NCBI GenBank assembly: GCA_005784505.1
Contig: VCAZ01000015.1
Coordinates: 2,216,668 to 2,280,667, forward strand
Length of the DNA: 64,000 nt
Origin: Bagarius yarrelli
Taxonomy: Eukaryota; Chordata; Actinopteri; Siluriformes; Sisoridae
Reading direction: 5' to 3'
The notes under the pieces were generated by a model. The model saw only the letters and a program-made list of their open reading frames with translations. It was not told the DNA's origin and ran no database searches. Below are positions 38,195 to 50,900 of this stretch, piece by piece; positions within the stretch are counted from its first letter, which is position 1, and every line of letters starts with the position of its first letter. Position numbers and translations under genes: made by a program.

Positions 38195-38832
38195 CCTTTC
38201 CTGAGGTCTTCAGAAGCTTCTACTCAAGGATTTACACCTGTTAACTACCAAGTTTTTAGCGGTGTAGCTTTAACTCGACACGTAACCTGTAACCCGTAGA
38301 AGTAAAGCAGCCGAGCAGGACTGAGTCAGCTGAAGTCAGTGGTACTGGTAGAAATAAATCACAGTTCACTAAACGCTCAACTAAAAAGTTACTAATTAAA
38401 TTGGATGGAAGGCTTTGTAATTGCATTCCTTGTTGAAAATTAGGGCAGATGTTTTCCTAGACTGAGAAGTGCTCCATCAGCAGCAGCTCCCTCACAGACA
38501 CATTCCCCCACATTCCCTGATTAATAGAAAGATTTTAGGGTTAATAATTTTAAAGATATATATATTTCTATTAAATACCCGCCTTTGACTGTTTTTTGTA
38601 CTTTCTTTTTATTTCAAATGCATAGCTTTTATTTATTTATTTATTTATTTATTTTACCCCTTTTGCCCCTTACACCTCTTATCTTTGTTCTTACTGCTAC
38701 TCCTACCCCTCCCTCAGCCACATCACACACTGAACTGTAATAGGATTGCAGGATGTTAACTAATCCCAGCAGCTCAAAAAGCAATCTTCCACGCATAAAT
38801 TCTCCAGCTACTCCTGATAGAAACCAGGTAAG
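38195..38832. promoter_or_regulatory. Shared tdrd5/nphs2 upstream region
   Basis: A donor at 38193-38194 (minus) closes a probable non-coding first exon of tdrd5 starting at 38195 and running to about 38,300. The nphs2 ATG is at 38833 on the other strand. The two genes therefore diverge from less than about 650 bp, which must hold both promoters and both 5'UTRs. A (TTTA)n tract lies at about 38,631-38,653. I see no clear TATA box for either gene. Confidence 0.5.
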
Positions 38833-41465
38833 ATGGAAAGAAGGACAGAAACGTTATCTCCACCACCTCCTCCAAAACCTGGCAGGATCAAGAAAGAGGC
38901 AGCGCCAATGACCAGAGACAGAAAGCACAAAACGGTTAAAGCGGTGAAACTGCAGGAGCCACACAAGAAAAAAGAAAGTACCAACAGCAAGGAGGCTGGG
39001 GAAGAGCACAGTAATGAGGACAAAAAAGAGATGATGTCCACTGTAATCAACGTAGACAGTGTGAGACAGAGGACAAATAGGGAAAGTGAGGAGTTGTTGG
39101 GGCTTTTGGAGAGTGAATGGCAAGAAGAGGGTGAGTTAACAGATGTTGTGCACATAAAGATTAAACTCACACAAAACCAGGGCAAAACAGCAAGTTAATA
39201 AATCATCATTCAACTTTGATTTGCAACACAGCCTTGAAGCCCCAAAGCCTTGGAGTTTGTGAGCTACTCCTCACTATTGCGGCTCTCGCCACAGTTATAT
39301 TCTTATTTCCTTTTTCAATTTGGTTCTGCGTCAAGGTAAGTGTCTGACATTGCTAATATTTTATATCGATAAGGTTACTTTAAATTGTTAATGTGTATAT
39401 AACTTTACCAGATTGTGCGGGAGCATGAGCGTGCTGTGGTGTTTCGCCTTGGACACCTACTACAAAGAAAACCCAGAGGACCTGGTACATCTGTGCACAC
39501 ACATTTAAAGAGCAATAGGCAGCCAAAGACTAGGACAAAGTCTCGTTCTTTAGTCCCCACTGTACAATACCTGATACTGAAGTAAGAGCTTTACTGCTAC
39601 CTTCTCTGGGAAAGTAAATATAGTGTAGCATCTGATTTAAGGTACATAACTGAACCTACTAAACCAATGTTGTTCGAGCGTACAACAGAATTATTACTAC
39701 ATTAGGGAATGTTGCTTAGATTTTAATCCTACTTATTATTATTATTATTTGTTACAGGGCTGCTTTTCTACCTTCCATTACTGGATGTTTGTCATAAAGT
39801 GGACATTCGGTTAAAGATGCTGAAGGTCCCATCTCACTCGGTAACCCTTTCTGACTTTTACCTTGTTGTACACCTCTGCTTTAACAAGTGGTTTTTTTGG
39901 GTTTTTTTGCTTGTTTGTTTTTTTTGTATTACTTGGAATGGACAGCAGTGATTATTCCAACACATACAGTAACTTTCAGCTTACAAAATGTAATAGTGCT
40001 GCAGCCGTTGTACGGTGTTTCGTCTAAGCTATAAATAGGACATTTTAGGACATTTTAAATACTAATGACAGATTAAGAAAACAATTTGTAACCAAAGAAA
40101 ATTAAGGTTAAAACTAGATGAAGTGAGAACATTTCAAATGCTTTGTAATTGCATTGTATATGTAAACACAAATAAAAACACAGTTGTATAATAGACACCT
40201 TTGAGTATGTGCTTTGCATTGTTTGTTCTGCAGGTGGTGACGAAAGACCTGGTGTGCACAGAGGCGAGTGCAGTTTGCTACTACCGCATTGAGAATGTGT
40301 CAGTGTGCTACTCATCCCTGGCCGGAGTTCCAGCTGTTTTGCAGGCGCTGGTTCAGGTATCAGTCAGAGAGGTTCTGGCCCTTCATACCTTCGCCAGCAT
40401 ACTGCAAAACAGGGGTGAAGTTTCACATCAGATCCAGGTATACATTACCGATCTGTTGGAAACCTGTTCGCAGAAGGCTAACTTAATGTTTTTATCAGTT
40501 AGTTGCAGGTAGTTTAACATAATTTAGTTATGCTTGATATCCGATATTATACGAAATGCCTTATATTTTACATGAAATTGCTCAAGGTTGCACTGGATTC
40601 CATTGCCTGCAGGTGGGGAATTAAAGTGGAAAGGGCTGAGATGTAAGTTGTTTGATAATGGTCAAGCATCAATAAAGCATATCCACAAAACTATAAAAGG
40701 AGTCATCAATACTCTGCACTGGGAGAAACATGTTCTCTCTGTTTTGATTGCAGAGAAGACCTCGTTCTTCCACCTGAGCTTCAGCAGAACTTTGCTGTTG
40801 AGGCTGAAGCAAAAAGACAAGCCCAAATAAAAGTAAGACGTCATTTTATTCATTGTTTGGTATTGTTTGGAAAATAATTCCTCGTTTTTATTCTTCATAG
40901 TTATTAGTGCTGCTGAGATATATTTATTGATGAATAGACATTTTGGATAAATGGATATTTAGTGTAGCCATACTTTAGTTACTTGTCATTTGTCACTTTT
41001 ATGTGAATCAATTACTTTCAGTATGATCTGCAAAAAGGCTGTATTTATTAGTGTTCTTTATTTAATATCCACCTATTTAGAAATTAAAACATACTGAACT
41101 GTCCTTGTTCCCCCTTTGGAATTGTGGTATTAGTAAAGCAGTGCATGCTCTGTGTGTGTGTGTGTGTGTGCACGCATATTCATGTGGTGTTATAACAGGT
41201 AATTGCAGCAGAGGGTGAAAAGGCAGCATGTGAAGCTTTAAAAGCCTCAGTTGATTCGCTGTCAGACTCTCCTTTGGCTATCCAGCTGCGCCTCCTTCAG
41301 CTTCTTCACACACTGCGCTCTGACCAGCCTCCTGTTCTCCTCAGCCTCCCATCAAACCTCCTTAACCAGCCAATTCAACTGGCAGATACAAGCAGCTCCT
41401 CCAATCAAAGCCAGCCAACAGGGAGCATTTTAAAGGAAACGGCTAAAGACTCCCCGATGATGTAA
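38833..41465 (+). CDS. nphs2: Podocin (stomatin/prohibitin family)
   Basis: Eight coding exons: 38833-39130, 39232-39335, 39412-39484, 39758-39840, 40234-40437, 40587-40642, 40754-40832, 41199-41465; product 387 aa (human 383). The lengths of exons 2-7 (104, 73, 83, 204, 56, 79) are those I recall for the human gene. The N-terminus is charged and proline-rich (SPPPPPKPGR). Exon 2 encodes the membrane hairpin ending FLFPFSIWFCVK, with the conserved hairpin proline. The PHB domain follows: AVVFRLGHLL keeps the arginine mutated in steroid-resistant nephrotic syndrome, then VALDSIACRWGIKVERAEI. After it comes an EAEAKRQAQIK coiled coil. Podocin binds nephrin and cholesterol at the podocyte slit diaphragm. 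The C-terminus DSPMM parallels human DSPML. An AATAAA at 41464-41469 overlaps the stop; another is at 41895. Confidence 0.97.
41150..41171 (+). repeat. (TG)n microsatellite upstream of nphs2 exon 8
   Basis: CTCTGTGTGTGTGTGTGTGT lies about 28-48 nt before the exon 8 acceptor (AACAG ending at 41198). Confidence 0.9.
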
Positions 41466-41469
41466 TAAA
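41464..41469 (+). terminator. Possible proximal poly(A) signal of nphs2, overlapping the stop codon
   Basis: AATAAA shares its first two bases with the TAA stop at 41463-41465. If used, the mRNA would have almost no 3'UTR. The next plus-strand AATAAA is at 41895-41900, about 430 nt downstream, and is the more ordinary candidate. Confidence 0.35.
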
Positions 41470-41894
41470 AAAGCTTCAACGAAAGGGTCAGCATTAGTAG
41501 CAGAATGTTGGAATAATCTATTACAAACGCTTCTCAGTTTTTTATTTAAGATTTTACAGGGTTTTACCTAAATTGTGGCATGCTTGTTAGTATCAGACCG
41601 GCTAGTTTAAGTATTTTAGAAACTGCTGATGTCCTGAAATTCTTTTAAATACATATTTAGAAAATTTAATTAAATTAAATCCAACCTCGTTCAGTTCATT
41701 AATTTAGTTTAGCTGTTTTGGCCCACATTCTGCTCATTTTAATGTGGGAGATAAAAAAAGGAATGAAAGACTATGGTCTTTTTATCTGGTCAAATCATAA
41801 TAATCTTTTATTATTTACCCAAATAATTGATTTACTCATGTAAAAGTTTAGGCTTTTTGATGATGGCTTTAAAAACACAGTTTAATGTTTTTAG

Positions 41895-41915
41895 AATAAA
41901 AATTATCATTTTATT
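41895..41915. terminator. Opposed poly(A) signals of nphs2 (+) and axdnd1 (-)
   Basis: AATAAA on the plus strand lies at 41895-41900. TTTATT at 41910-41915 is AATAAA on the minus strand, 51 nt past the axdnd1 stop. Each is well placed for its gene, so the two 3' ends probably overlap by tens of bases. Confidence 0.5.
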
Positions 41916-41965
41916 TGGTTTCCAAAATGAACTAGCAGGAATCATATCTGTTGCTTTCTGTTGGT

Positions 41966-44900
41966 TTAGTGCTTCTTGGTGCTTTTAGTTGGTTTGAGGC
42001 AGGGTTTCGAGTCAGGAATGGTCTCCAGCTGAAACAGCCTTACTCACTAAAAAAACACAAATGTAAATAGATAAACCCAAACATGATTTCAATGACATAC
42101 AAGTTTTTAATATCTAATAATTACACATATTAAAGAGATATATATTTTTCTGTTGGGCGGTATTGAAAACAGTAATGACAGTGGTACCTGTGGTGGAACA
42201 GGTTTGCTTTTGAAATGTTTATCCTACCGTTAGTTTCCAGACTTGTTCTTTGTGCTAGTTGTCGCTCTAAATCATGAATCTTCTCTAAAGCTGCCTGGAG
42301 AGCTTCTTCTGCCTTTAGAGCTCTTTCCTCAGCACTGATAGCACGAGCCTCTACAGCTCTTACACACACACACATTTAGAACTTAGACTTTAAACTTCAG
42401 CTGTAATAAGTGAAAAATATAAGCAGATAATATTAGTGTAGAATTCAGGAAAGTTCTTTAAAGAATTATTTAATTCATACATATCACTATTTAAGCAGTA
42501 TTATTATGGGTGCATTAGGTAACCACAGACTTTCTGAAACTATGTATAACTGCATGATTGTGAGTGTAATATTGCTTTAATAAAACAGGTGTGTAAATAG
42601 GAGATTAATATTATTATATTAAATAAATGACACTTTGAATGCGATATTGAAATGTTGTCATCTTTAGTTTTACATAGACAAACGTTTTACCCAAAAGCTT
42701 TTTTATAGTATATAAAATGTAAATTTCGAATGTATTAACCGCTGGCAGGGAAAAACTCCCTGAGACAAGATGAGAAAGAAATCCATTCAAATTTGGCGGC
42801 TAAAACTAACTTGTATAGTTCATATGATACTCACTGTAGCTCCTGCTGAAGAAGCTCCAGAGTTCCAAGTGCATTAAAAGCCTGCTGTGAATTCTCAGAG
42901 CCTGGTCGCACAACAGGATCGCTGATCTAAACAACAATAAACATATGAAGGGGTATGAAAAAGTTCTGCATCATGCCAACAGATGGCAACACAAAGCTCA
43001 GGAGGCAGGCATCTAAACCATGGCTGCCATCTGTTGGCATGTCTCAAAGCTTTTTGATACCCACTTGTATTCATTTATAATTACTTGATCAGTAGGTTTT
43101 ATTCAGAGAGTCTGTTTTACACAGGAATGAAGTGTGTGGGAATAGAAAATACACACTGACCTGACTGATGCTCGTAGTTTCCTCTCCTAGGAACTGTTTA
43201 ATAATGTAGCCATCATGGCCTATAAGCTTCAAAACTAAGCCGTCCTTTTCATTCTCAGGGACATTCTCTTCACTTTGATCCACCTATATTTACAATATTT
43301 TCATTATTGTCAGCAAAAGCAAACTTTGTATATTTTATATGCCACATATCAGTAATTGGTTTGATGTAATAATATTTTTCTTTAATAAATACGACCTGGT
43401 TATTTGCTTTTTGGGAAATATGAGGTCTGCAGCCTGCTGTTACAGCTGTCCTTTTACTTTTATTAGTTTCTGCTGGCCTCTCTGAAATGGCACAGACATC
43501 AACCTAAAACACAAACAAGGCACTTTTGCACATGTATACCCTTTAAATAAAACACTGCTACCATTTAATTAATGCTGGCTGAAACACAATAAATACACTT
43601 GGGTACAGACTAAAACAGGTCTGAGGTTAGATACATTGCAGTCACAACACAAATAAACACTGATTCGATTGAACTGCACAAAAAATTAAACTTCACTATG
43701 TGTTCAGGCTCCATGTTACGGGGTCACATGCGAGAATAATATTCTCACATGTATGATAACTGAACCTACAGCCAGATGACACAGCACACTGGACTTATAA
43801 GTATGAAATAAAGTGTTTAATTTTTTCCTCATAATATATCCTCTAAAAAAACAACATTTAAACAAATTGATATATAGCTAATTAGTTAATCTACCTGTTT
43901 TAAAATTGCAGCACAAAACTGCTGTAAAGAGCATTGCATATAATGTGTAACTGAAGGTCAAATGTAGCACTTGTGAAATTGAGCTGTGGCATATTTTATT
44001 GTGAAAGGATAAAGCGTCTCACCGGTGATAGGACACGCTCGACAGATAAGGAGAGGTTAGTGACGCACTTGGGTGCAGCTTCCCCAGGCGGATGCAGCTC
44101 CAAAGGCCGTCCCAGCAAATCACACAGCAGGATTCGACAGATGTCCACCCACTCAACACATTCTCTCTAACACATCAAACACAAAACTCCAATCAAAGGT
44201 TACACTTTCTGACTGATTGCAAAGATAAGTTAAAAAACATAATTACTGTATAAGCATGTGACTGCATAAACTAAATCCTAATCTGTTAGACATTAACATT
44301 TCTGCATTTCTTCTTTACCCTTTATTTCTCTCTTTTTTTATCCAACTGAGATGATGTGGATGGAGGGTATTGCTCAGGGGGCCAGCAGTGGCAGCTTGGT
44401 AATGCTGGGAATTAAACCCAACCTTTGAGCTACCACTTTTATAATATTTTGGAGAACAGATTTACCTTAAGCTTGCCAAGCTGTTCAATTTCATTTGCTG
44501 CAACATCCTTAGTCCTATTCGTCTTCATCATCTCCTCTACAATAGGCTGGCAAAAACTGGAGTTTAATAATCAAAACAAAACTGGGTAAGACAGTATCTA
44601 CTTTTAATATAGTAAATAGAACAGTACGCCTTGATTTAAATGCTATTTTGTACTTCTCTTTCTGTAATATCAGTAACTTTTACTGTTAGTTTAAATAATA
44701 ATGAAAAAACATCTTAATTGTCATTGTTTTATAGCTTAATTCTTACAAATCCCAGATAGTTGAGGCTTCTATTAAACAACAGTGTGATTAAGTTTTAATT
44801 CCTCCAACAAGTCCCTATGAAAGCACTGTTATAGCAGAAATTATAACATGAATGAGATATGCCTTGTAGCTTAAGGAACTGCTGTTACAGGGAGATTTTG

Positions 44901-47900
44901 AACATTTTTCAAATATTTTAGGTCTGAAATGTTTAATCCGTCATGATGTCGAGACTGTTAGAGGACTGGAATTACCTTGTAATGTAGTTTGAAAGATAGG
45001 TGACTTTCTGTACAAGATTCCTGGCATCTTCCTCTAACTTCTCAAATGACACATCTTTAAAGGTATTTAATTCTGGGCTTGTTAGATCACACTGATCTGG
45101 CACCATAAGTAGCAGCAGATCCACCATCCAGCGAGTCTGCAGAACATGCATGGAGCTGACCTGTTCATCACAGATGTGATTAGCTGTCAGCTCCACATAG
45201 CTAAAAACCTATATAGCGACTGGTATAACTGTATACCTCCTCAAAAAGTGTCAGGTTAGTGTACTCATAGACTTTGCTTTGGGAGGAGACGAATTCCCGC
45301 AGCATGTCCAAGACATCGTTGATTTCGATCCTGCAATGGAGGCAGATTAGTCAAAAGTTAATCAGGTGCACATGGTGTGTAGGACTGGTCCTTAAACTAT
45401 TAAAGCTTACTTGGTGTGAGGCTTGTTCTTGATCTTCTCACTTTCTGTCTGGGTGTTGTTTATGTTTCCCAGGGCCTCCTCACACAAATTTATCCAGCTT
45501 TCTAGGGTCTTCTCTAGATTTGACCATTCAGAGGAATGTACCGTGCCTATCCATCCATTTAGGGATTGTGGTCTCTTAGCCCAGGAATCAAGTACTCCAG
45601 CCAAAGTCATCAGCTGCTGATGAATACCTGAAGTATCCGGATCGCTGGGTATTACAACTATTATTCACTTTATGGAGTGGATTGAAATGTTTACATTGCT
45701 ACACGCATCCGTAGCCCAAAGGCTTAATTACAAAAATAGCTTAAGCTAATAAAATTACCTAAATAATAAGTAATTGTTTTTTTAAAACACATTAGTAATA
45801 TATGTAAAATATAACATAATTAGTGTCTAAAGAAAATATAATCATATCAAATAATCAAATCATAGTGTATACAGGTTGCAAAAATAGTAAATGACCAAAT
45901 TCTAGATAAAAGATGTAATTACAAATAAAGCGATGAGCAAAAAAAAAATTATTTGACATTAATTGTGAAACTTTTTACACTGAGATATAAGACATTTCCA
46001 GAATCGTGCATCAATTTAAAAAAAATTCTGGTTTATTCTAGCACAAAAATAGTAAACTATGCACTTTTAATCTTGTTACTTTCTAAAATTGATAATAAAG
46101 CAAAAAAAAGTGCAGACCCAGAACCCTCTTACCACTCTCTCCATTGATACGGACACCCAGCTGTGTGTAGAGCTCAGTGCTAGTATGGATTAGTTCTCTC
46201 ATGGCTGCCTGGCACTTGGGAACCTCTTTATTCAACGCTAGGTGTCTTTGAAACAGCTGCACACACACCTCCTCCCATGAATCCTGCAGCTGCCCCAGTT
46301 TGTGAAGAGTCTCTTGAGCAGAGAGAAGGTCCATACCTCCATACCGCTCACACTGCAAGCTTAACATCTACAAACATACACAACACTGTGTGCTAGGTTC
46401 AACTCAATCTGTGACTTTATATGATTAAGAATAAATAAAATAGAAGTTAGGGACTTCTAACCATTGACCATTGCTCCAAGTCATTACACAACTCCTCCAC
46501 AAAAGTTTTTTCAAACTTTACATCAGGGCCCCTAAAAGATAGTTGTAAATCGATGAGAAATAAATGAAATCAAGTGAAATAAAAAAAAAAGAAAAAAGTA
46601 AAGTACATTTTCTTTACCTGATGTTTTCCGCACAAACCTTGTGCCACTTAACAAGGCCACGCTGGATAGACCTGATACTCTCATACTGTGTGTTTTCAGT
46701 CTCTCTGAGCTTTTCCATGAAACAGGATAGCTGCTCTTTCCACTGGTCTGTTAGCTGCCTGATGTGTTTTAGGTCCTCAGAGTCCTGTATTTGTCATAAC
46801 ACGTCAACTATCCTTAATGTGATGTAGTTTATGTTGTATTATGGCAAACCGCTGCAAAACAGTGTTTGTACCTTTGCTGTCAGGACATTAGTAAAATGTT
46901 CTGCGGTTTTGTTCCATGCCTGCTCAGCAACATGGAGTCTACTGACCAGCTGCAGGTTCCTTAAGTTAATAACCTTATAGAAAGGCAGATTTAGATTTAA
47001 TGCAGACTTTAAACCCATAGTAGAGAAACACCAAGAGATCTTATGGTATTGTTTTTTTGAAAGGTTTACAGAAATTGTATCGAAAGAGGATGTGTATCTT
47101 GTAAATATTGGGCGTAGCATGTAAGAAGATAAGCAGATCACTTGGTGATTGGATAGAAATTGTTGAAGAAATACGTAATAAGGAAGAATTGAATTCTGAG
47201 ACTTATAAAGGACGTATTTATTAAATATTGGAAGAAATGGAGGGAATACTATAATGTAAATAACCATTGATTATATATATTAAATAAGTGTAAATTTGAA
47301 TTATATAAATATTTGCTAAAAACAGAACGTATATCCCCCATTAGATTGTTTGGTTTTGTTTTTTTGATTATAAACATGTTTTGATATATGTTAGATAGAC
47401 ATATTATTATTTTCTAAATATTGCCAATGCATTAATATATTCAAAAGTGTTTTGTGGACAGAAATATCAGTGCACCACTTTTCCTTGTCAGACTTTAGAC
47501 TTTTATCTGCCTTATCAGCCTTTTTAACTTTAGATAATGTCTGGAGAAGTAAGCAACAAATCTAGCCATTTTGATCTGCTCATGAAGCCCATAGTCTCTT
47601 AAAAGCAAAATGGGTTTGAAAGTTAACTAGATTATAATTATCAGACCTTGAGAGCGATGCTGTAGGTGACCTTGCTCCATAAGTCCTTTTCTTCAGTCAG
47701 TACGGCAACTTCTCTTTCCAGCCTTCTCCTCTGCAGCTCATATAGACTGTGGTACTCTTCAACGACGCTGCAAGGGAAGCCTACATATCATCTAAAATCT
47801 ATACACTTATTAAAGCTAAAGCGTCAATTTAAGATGATTCAGTGGAATTTTTGAATAATAACACAGAAACACAGACCATTAGTGTTTTAAAGAGACAGGA

Positions 47901-50900
47901 AATATTCTGGTAAATTTCCAGAAAACTTTACGCAGGAATTTGGGAAATATTCCCAAAATTTAAAATGTACAGGAACTTTATTTAAATTATTTAGAAATGA
48001 AGGAAAAATTATATAAAAATTTTGTTTGATCATAAGATGACATGCAAGCAAACTAATACACATTTTAAAAATGGAATTGTGGGAATTGGAGAAATGCACA
48101 GTGGATGTATGGCCTCAGCTGCCCTGCAGTGCTGTGTGCATGTGAAAATACACTTAAGTTCCATGTTATAGGCTAACCTGCAATTTGCAAATTCCCAGTT
48201 TATTTCTATCAACTTTCCCTTAAATTCCTGTTAATTGCAATCAAGTGTACTCACGCCGAGTCCAGCTGTGATTGCTTCAGGGCTTTAGCCAGCTCCTCCT
48301 GGGATTTTTCAGCCTGCTTGGTCACATGTTCATCATGCTCCTTAAGCTGATTCAGCTCTCTGGATTGTCATTATAAGATAAAATTATTTCAACAGCAAAG
48401 CCTATACAGTAAAATATGAATTATTAGAAATGCAGACAAGAAAATCAATTGCTACTGTCACACTAAAGAGATTTTTTTAGGTTTAACATATTAAACAAAT
48501 TACACAAATCATTTAACAACTGACTTAATGAGTTTCTAAAATGTTTTGTTCCAATAAGTGATGTAACAGAGACATTACTCATTAATTTTTGCAATAGATT
48601 GTTTGAAACAGATGATTTCTTCAGTCAGCCGGCGGTCCAGAGCTTTCTGTGCCAGGATCTCTGTATGGAGACTTATGAGCTGACGGGGAATTCGGTCCAG
48701 TAAAGTCACATACCTTTGCCTAATGAAACACAAGGCATCTTTATTCATATAGAGTGTTTCAGTGGAGTATTTTTGCCTAGATGCCTTTAATTAAAAAGTG
48801 GAAATATGTGATTATCCTGATAAAGTCACAAGCCACAGTCAAGTAAGATAAGTAGATGAGAAATTCTTTTTAATAGTGTTTAGAAGGACCACACACACCT
48901 GAGTTTAGCTAGCAGCTGTCCCCTTTCCAGACACTCCACGCTCACCTGCCGGATTAACTCATGGAACACAATGTTGTAGATATTCTGCTCCACCTGCACC
49001 AACTCCAGCAGACCTTGTATCTAAAAACCAAAGATGTAATTAACAATAATGTAATCTGCAACTGTCCGTCCATCCATCCTTCTGTCCTTGCCTCCTTCCT
49101 TATCTTTTGTATTACTGCTCAAGACACAGCTAGCTAATCATTTTTCTGTTTTTACATGGCACATGGAAATTATAAAACAATTAACTAAAAGACTGCTGTT
49201 GGGTAAAACTACACTATTAGGCCAGCGGTATGTGTTTTAGCCAGACAGAAACAAACAGAAAGTAATGTTATAAACAAACAGTGACAGTTTCATGACTTAT
49301 ACTGAAGGGTTAAGTGCCTCTAAACTTGAAGCTGTCATAGAGTGTCAAAACTGGAAGAAGTGGTAGCACAGTGGTTAAGGTTTTGGACTGCTAGTTGGAA
49401 GATCGGGGTTAACGCCAAACGCAGGCCGAGTTGCCGCCGCTGGGCCCCTGAGCAATGCCAATTGCTTAGCTGTATAAAAGAGTTAAATGTAAGTTACTCC
49501 GAAAAAGACACAAGTCAGTTCTGCCCTGCTGGATGAACTCCAAAATGTAAATGTTGATATTATAAAATGGAATTGTCTAGGAGCAACAACAGCTTAATCA
49601 TAAAGCAATAAATTACACCTTTGTACACAAAGGCTGTTTATAGGGCTACAAAAGGAATGAATAGATATAAGACATATATTCTTAAGGGGAAACTTGAGAG
49701 TACTTAAGTACTTGTACTTTATAAGGTAAAGAAATCTATACCTGTGAGAGGCCTTTGTCATGCTCAAACTCTTGATTGGCACCTGCCTTTTCCAGCATAT
49801 CATCCATCGCCCTCATCAGCTGCACTGCCTCCAGACGCCCACTCGGCTTCCTAGTAGGTACATTGACTGTTTTAAGCAGGATTATTCATACCATAAAAAA
49901 ATATCACACATATTACACATATATATATACATATACAGTACCCATACAAGTCTCTGTGTAATTATATATAACAGATTCTGTCCACTAACCATTCTGCAGC
50001 ACTGTGGTATACAATAATGTCTTCATTAATTTAATAGTTAATTAATTTACAGGTTTAACTAATTGTAAAAATATTGTTACTCACATTGATGGAAAGATCT
50101 TGAGTCTCCTTTTCTCATCCTCTAGTAGAACTGTAAATTTGCTAAAATAAAATAAAATCAGGCCGATAAAAAGGTGAACATGTCATGTGTAACACTATAT
50201 AAACACAACAGATATGTTAAGTGGTATAATATTTGTTTTTTGTGCCAGTAATACTTACTCATCATAACACTGCAGTGCTTTCACTCCTTTATTAGATATT
50301 ATATGATATTCCTCTGGGATTAACGTCTCTGTATTATTCGAACCCTGTGTTTCAAATCACACTCTAAGTCTATGTACAGGAGAAACTCTTACAGGATACA
50401 GGATGGTGTCTTGTGTCTGACTTGCCTTTTGACTTCCTTCTGGAAAAAGGGTGGCCCTGTCAGGCATAGCTGGGAGGGAGATTCGCCCCCTTTGAGATGC
50501 CAAAGCGTCACACAGAAACGATATATCCCTGTTTAGACACAACACAACAGGTTGTAGAATAGTACTGCATATTATTTTAGATAATAATAAGGCTAAGTAG
50601 AAATACACAACCTGCCAGCTCCAGTCACAGATGTTGGCTGGTCGAGAAAGTAGTGGTATTTTTTGCGGCCAGTGCTGTGGTGCCATACTGCGTCTGGGGC
50701 ACGTATTTCACAAACCTGTACCAAAATTAAAGGAACTTTATTAGTTAATTGGAGAGGATATAACTAACGTACATATCACATGTCTAGGGTGGTCTATAGC
50801 AAGCATAAAAGATAGAGACAATGATATTCTGACTAACCTTTGGGTGGGTTTTTTTGTACTGGAGTCTGTCTTGTGGGCATACAGTGGAGGTGAGACTGGC

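Noticed and set aside
38808..39185. 125-codon minus-strand ORF opposite nphs2 exon 1
   Set aside because: It is the shadow of the podocin N-terminus; its hydrophobic, Ser/Leu-rich product is what the reverse of a charged exon gives.
46839..47267. 142-codon ORF as a larger axdnd1 exon
   Set aside because: Only 46872-46973 is coding; the upstream part is intron with AT-rich, family-unlike translation and a good acceptor after 46973.
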